NCBI GenBank assembly: GCA_036654235.1
Contig: JAVVSK010000003.1
Coordinates: 1-64,000, forward strand
Length of the DNA stretch: 64,000 bases
Direction: 5' to 3'
Origin: JAVVSK01 sp036654235
GTDB taxonomy: Bacteria > Bacillota > Clostridia > Christensenellales > CAG-138
This document shows, piece by piece, positions 61,430 through 64,000 of the stretch. The translations under genes and the position numbers were made by a program. The stretch's first letter is position 1. Every line of letters starts with the position of its first letter. The notes under the pieces were generated by a model, which worked only from the letters and a program-made list of their open reading frames with translations, was not told where the DNA came from and did no database searches.

Positions 61430-61535
61430 TATACTCGGAATTAAGATTTCCACGCCCTTCGCCCGAACTTTTACTTTTATTTCCTTTTGCGCGGGCGTAA
61501 AATCGGCAAAAAAATAAACTATACGAGGTACGAAA

Positions 61536-64000
61536 ATGACAGGGAGAAACATTAAAAAACTATTAGCGGGCGCTATGTGTCTGCTAATGCTGATTCCGTT
61601 CGCCTTTGGCGTTTCGGGCGCTGAGAACAATTCGAATTATGAGGCAAAAATTACTCAGCTTAATAACTCAATTTCTGATGAACTCATAAGTGAACTTTTC
61701 GCGACAACCGGCGTTAAAATTAACAATGCCGGTAAACCAGAAGTCATTGATGATGAAGAAATGGTTTGTGCCATCATAACCTTAAGTGAAAAGCCTTTGC
61801 TTTCGTATGAAGGAATGAAAGCAAATTCGGGGGAATCTAAGGCTCTTGAAATTATCTCAAAAATTAAAAAACAACAGGAAACTGTTAAATCGCGCATTGA
61901 AAAAGATATTCTCTTTGATACTCTAGATGTACGATATACCTATTCTCGGGTATTAAACGGATTTTCCGTTACTGTCCCCTATGGAAAACTCAAAGAAATA
62001 GCTAAGATAGACGGCGTAAAATCAGCTGCTGTCAGCGGTATTTATTTCCCTTCTGAAATAAAGTCCGATGAACCTTCCGAACCCGCCGTTATAACGACTA
62101 ACGCCGCCAATACAACGGAATATAAGGGTGAGGGCATGATTATCGCTATTCTCGATACCGGACTCCAGATGTCTCATCCGCTCTTTGCAAGCGATGTTCC
62201 GGATCCTGCTCTTTCAAGAGAAGCTATCGAAACAATTATTGCAAGCGGCAACCTTATAGCTACGGAGTCTTTACCCAACTTCAATGTAAATCAGGCTTAT
62301 AAACGCGTTAAGATTCCCTATCAGTTCGACTATGGTTACAGAGACGCTGACGCAAACCATGATAGTGGAAGCTCTCACGGAACGCATGTCGCTGGAATAG
62401 CCTGCGGTAATTCCGGTGTTAATAGCTCTGTTGATCCTGTTGCTCCTAATGCACAGCTTATAGTTATGAAGGTATTCAGATCCGATTCATCCGGCGAATT
62501 TGCTTATGATAGCGATATATTCGCCGCTATTGAGGATTGCGCCGTTTTAGGCGTTGACGCTATCAATATGAGCTTAGGCTCCGACGGCGGCTTTACTTCG
62601 GCATCCACTATGGAAAATATGGAAAACGCTCTTATGAATGCCAAAAACGCGGGATCTATAATCTCGGCTTCCGCCGGAAATGCTTATTCCGGTTCATACG
62701 GCGCAAAACCAAGAGGGGAATCCTATACGGGAAATCTTTACGGAATCAACCCCGATAATTCTATCGTCGGATCACCGTCAACGTATTTGGCTTCCCTCTC
62801 TATAGCCAGTCATACATCCGGTTCCGCGGCTAATCGAACCATGTCGGATTTCAGCTCTCTGGGCGCAGCTCCCGATCTTGTTTTAAAGCCCGAACTCTCC
62901 GCCTTTGGTGACGGCGTTTATTCTTCCGTTCCGGGAGGCGGCTATGGTGAAAAGAGCGGAACGAGTATGTCTGCCCCACATGTAACCGGCGGTATGGCGG
63001 CTGTTAAACAGTATCTTAAGCTTATATATCCGTCCATGAGCGAATCAGATCTATATAATAGAGTCTGTACGCTACTAATGAATACCGCTGATTCCGTAAA
63101 GGATAATCTAACCCCAACTCTTCCTATTTCTCCGAGAAAGCAAGGTGCCGGAGCTATGAATATAGCTAACGCTATAGGAACTCCCGCCTATATAACTGTT
63201 CCTGGAAATGACCGACCTAAGTTTGACCAAATGGACGATATTGAAGAAACCGGAGTTTATAATTTCACCTTTGTTATTCATAATACGGCGAGAGCTGAAC
63301 AGCAGTATCAGATTACGGCAATTCCTCTTACCGAAAGGGCGGGAACAATTTCAGGTCCCGAAGGTCCGACGACATATATGACCGAAAATTCGTATCCTCT
63401 TTCCGCTGGACTTTCGACCAATTTCCCGGACAATATAGTTACAATTAGCGGCGGTAGCGAAGTAACGGTTAACGCAACGCTTTCGCTTACCCGTAAGGAC
63501 ATAATGTACATAAAGTCGAATTTTGCAAACGGATGCTATGTCGAAGGCTTCATAAAACTTCTTGCGCAGGGAACAAACTCAATTAACCTTAGCGTTCCCT
63601 TCCTTTGTTTCTTTGGCGATTGGACAAAACCGGCAACTCTCGATAATGGTTTTTATTTTGACACGATTAACGGAAATCCGGACTGGACAAATTACTATAC
63701 AAATGAAATTTTAACAACAAATGGCTCGTCGGACACCTATCTCGGAACAAACCCCGGCGGTTCGACCCTTAATTACCTCGCTGACAGAAACGCAATTTCT
63801 CCCAACGGCGACTCGAAATTTGAGGCGATTGAAATGCTGAGGCTAGGTCTTTTGCGCGGTGTAAAGCTTCTTAGCTATACGATAACCGGCGAAGATGGTA
63901 GTGTCTATTATACCAAAAACATTCCCTATGTGACGCGCACAAGTTGTAACTATTATATGGAAACATTATATTGTGGATACTATGAAGGCGAACGCATAGA
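61536..64000 (+). CDS. Secreted subtilisin-like serine protease, partial
   Basis: The frame is open from ATG 61536 to the window edge, at least 821 codons. It begins with a signal peptide (about 1-28, hydrophobic LLAGAMCLLMLIPFAFGV), then a pro-region with an inhibitor-like stretch (about 70-165). The S8 domain follows, with all catalytic residues: D207 in AILDTGLQ, H281 in SHGTHVAGIA and S477 in GTSMSAPHVTGG, plus the oxyanion region ASAGNA. Beyond about 540 lies an Fn3-like region, as in lactocepin or C5a-peptidase proteins. The end is missing, so anchoring is unknown. GAGG precedes the ATG. Confidence 0.9.
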   Translation, partial: MTGRNIKKLLAGAMCLLMLIPFAFGVSGAENNSNYEAKITQLNNSISDELISELFATTGVKINNAGKPEVIDDEEMVCAIITLSEKPLLSYEGMKANSGESKALEIISKIKKQQETVKSRIEKDILFDTLDVRYTYSRVLNGFSVTVPYGKLKEIAKIDGVKSAAVSGIYFPSEIKSDEPSEPAVITTNAANTTEYKGEGMIIAILDTGLQMSHPLFASDVPDPALSREAIETIIASGNLIATESLPNFNVNQAYKRVKIPYQFDYGYRDADANHDSGSSHGTHVAGIACGNSGVNSSVDPVAPNAQLIVMKVFRSDSSGEFAYDSDIFAAIEDCAVLGVDAINMSLGSDGGFTSASTMENMENALMNAKNAGSIISASAGNAYSGSYGAKPRGESYTGNLYGINPDNSIVGSPSTYLASLSIASHTSGSAANRTMSDFSSLGAAPDLVLKPELSAFGDGVYSSVPGGGYGEKSGTSMSAPHVTGGMAAVKQYLKLIYPSMSESDLYNRVCTLLMNTADSVKDNLTPTLPISPRKQGAGAMNIANAIGTPAYITVPGNDRPKFDQMDDIEETGVYNFTFVIHNTARAEQQYQITAIPLTERAGTISGPEGPTTYMTENSYPLSAGLSTNFPDNIVTISGGSEVTVNATLSLTRKDIMYIKSNFANGCYVEGFIKLLAQGTNSINLSVPFLCFFGDWTKPATLDNGFYFDTINGNPDWTNYYTNEILTTNGSSDTYLGTNPGGSTLNYLADRNAISPNGDSKFEAIEMLRLGLLRGVKLLSYTITGEDGSVYYTKNIPYVTRTSCNYYMETLYCGYYEGERI

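Overview
The window looks like chromosomal DNA of an anaerobic, spore-forming Clostridia-type Firmicute. The evidence is the sporulation genes (sigE with spoIIGA, yqfD, yunB, a ylmC/ymxH relative), the hrcA-grpE-dnaK-dnaJ-prmA-rsmE-mtaB and yqfD-phoH-ybeY-cdd-era gene orders, strong AGGAGG-type ribosome sites, frequent TTG starts, AT-rich spacers, pyruvate phosphate dikinase and a lysine-fermentation operon. Nearly all of it is well-ordered core genome. Accessory traces are a decayed TnpB fragment at the left edge, a dockerin-bearing secreted protein and a secreted subtilase cut by the right edge.

Layout. 1-8506: TnpB relic, then kdpF-A-B-C-D-E (high-affinity K+ uptake and its two-component control). 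8700-12536: PrsA-like lipoprotein foldase, RqcP-like S4 protein, fused IspDF, YgjP-type metallohydrolase. 12556-19128, mostly minus strand: MATE exporter, YlmC-like protein, plus-strand rho with a long Q/N-rich domain, then an aroQ, Fe-alcohol dehydrogenase and QueG-like operon. 19188-25243, plus strand: aroE, mnmA, a Lys-rich coiled-coil protein, nth, a GNAT, priA and a Cys-rich small protein. 25275-32930, minus strand: EamA transporter, then the lysine-fermentation operon kal-kce-kdd-kamA-kamD-kamE behind a promoter, a lysine riboswitch and an overlapping terminator. 33521-37954: TlpA/DUF2436-like/dockerin protein and ppdK. 38281-44126, plus strand: yqfD-phoH-ybeY-cdd-era and a NifU-like plus GGGtGRT pair. 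44692-47069: sigE/spoIIGA and yunB. 47090-49124: groES-groEL with CIRCE. 49322-53166: comEB-like deaminase, mltG, ylbF family, rnjA. 53232-61176, minus strand: the hrcA-grpE-dnaK-dnaJ-prmA-rsmE-mtaB operon with CIRCE. 61401-64000: start of a secreted S8 protease.

How the genes work together. The lysine operon encodes the route from L-lysine through beta-lysine and 3,5-diaminohexanoate to 3-aminobutyryl-CoA and crotonyl-CoA. Its leader holds a lysine aptamer whose P1 3' strand is also the first part of an intrinsic terminator stem, so lysine binding should prevent termination and switch the operon ON, as expected for catabolism. The two chaperone operons share CIRCE operators, and one encodes their repressor HrcA.

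Items that deserve most attention are the ON-type lysine switch, the NifU-like/GGGtGRT pair of unknown function, the thiol-redox/gingipain-adhesin/dockerin fusion, the prion-like insert of Rho and the 163-nt spoIIGA/sigE overlap. All calls come from reading the sequence; no database search was run.
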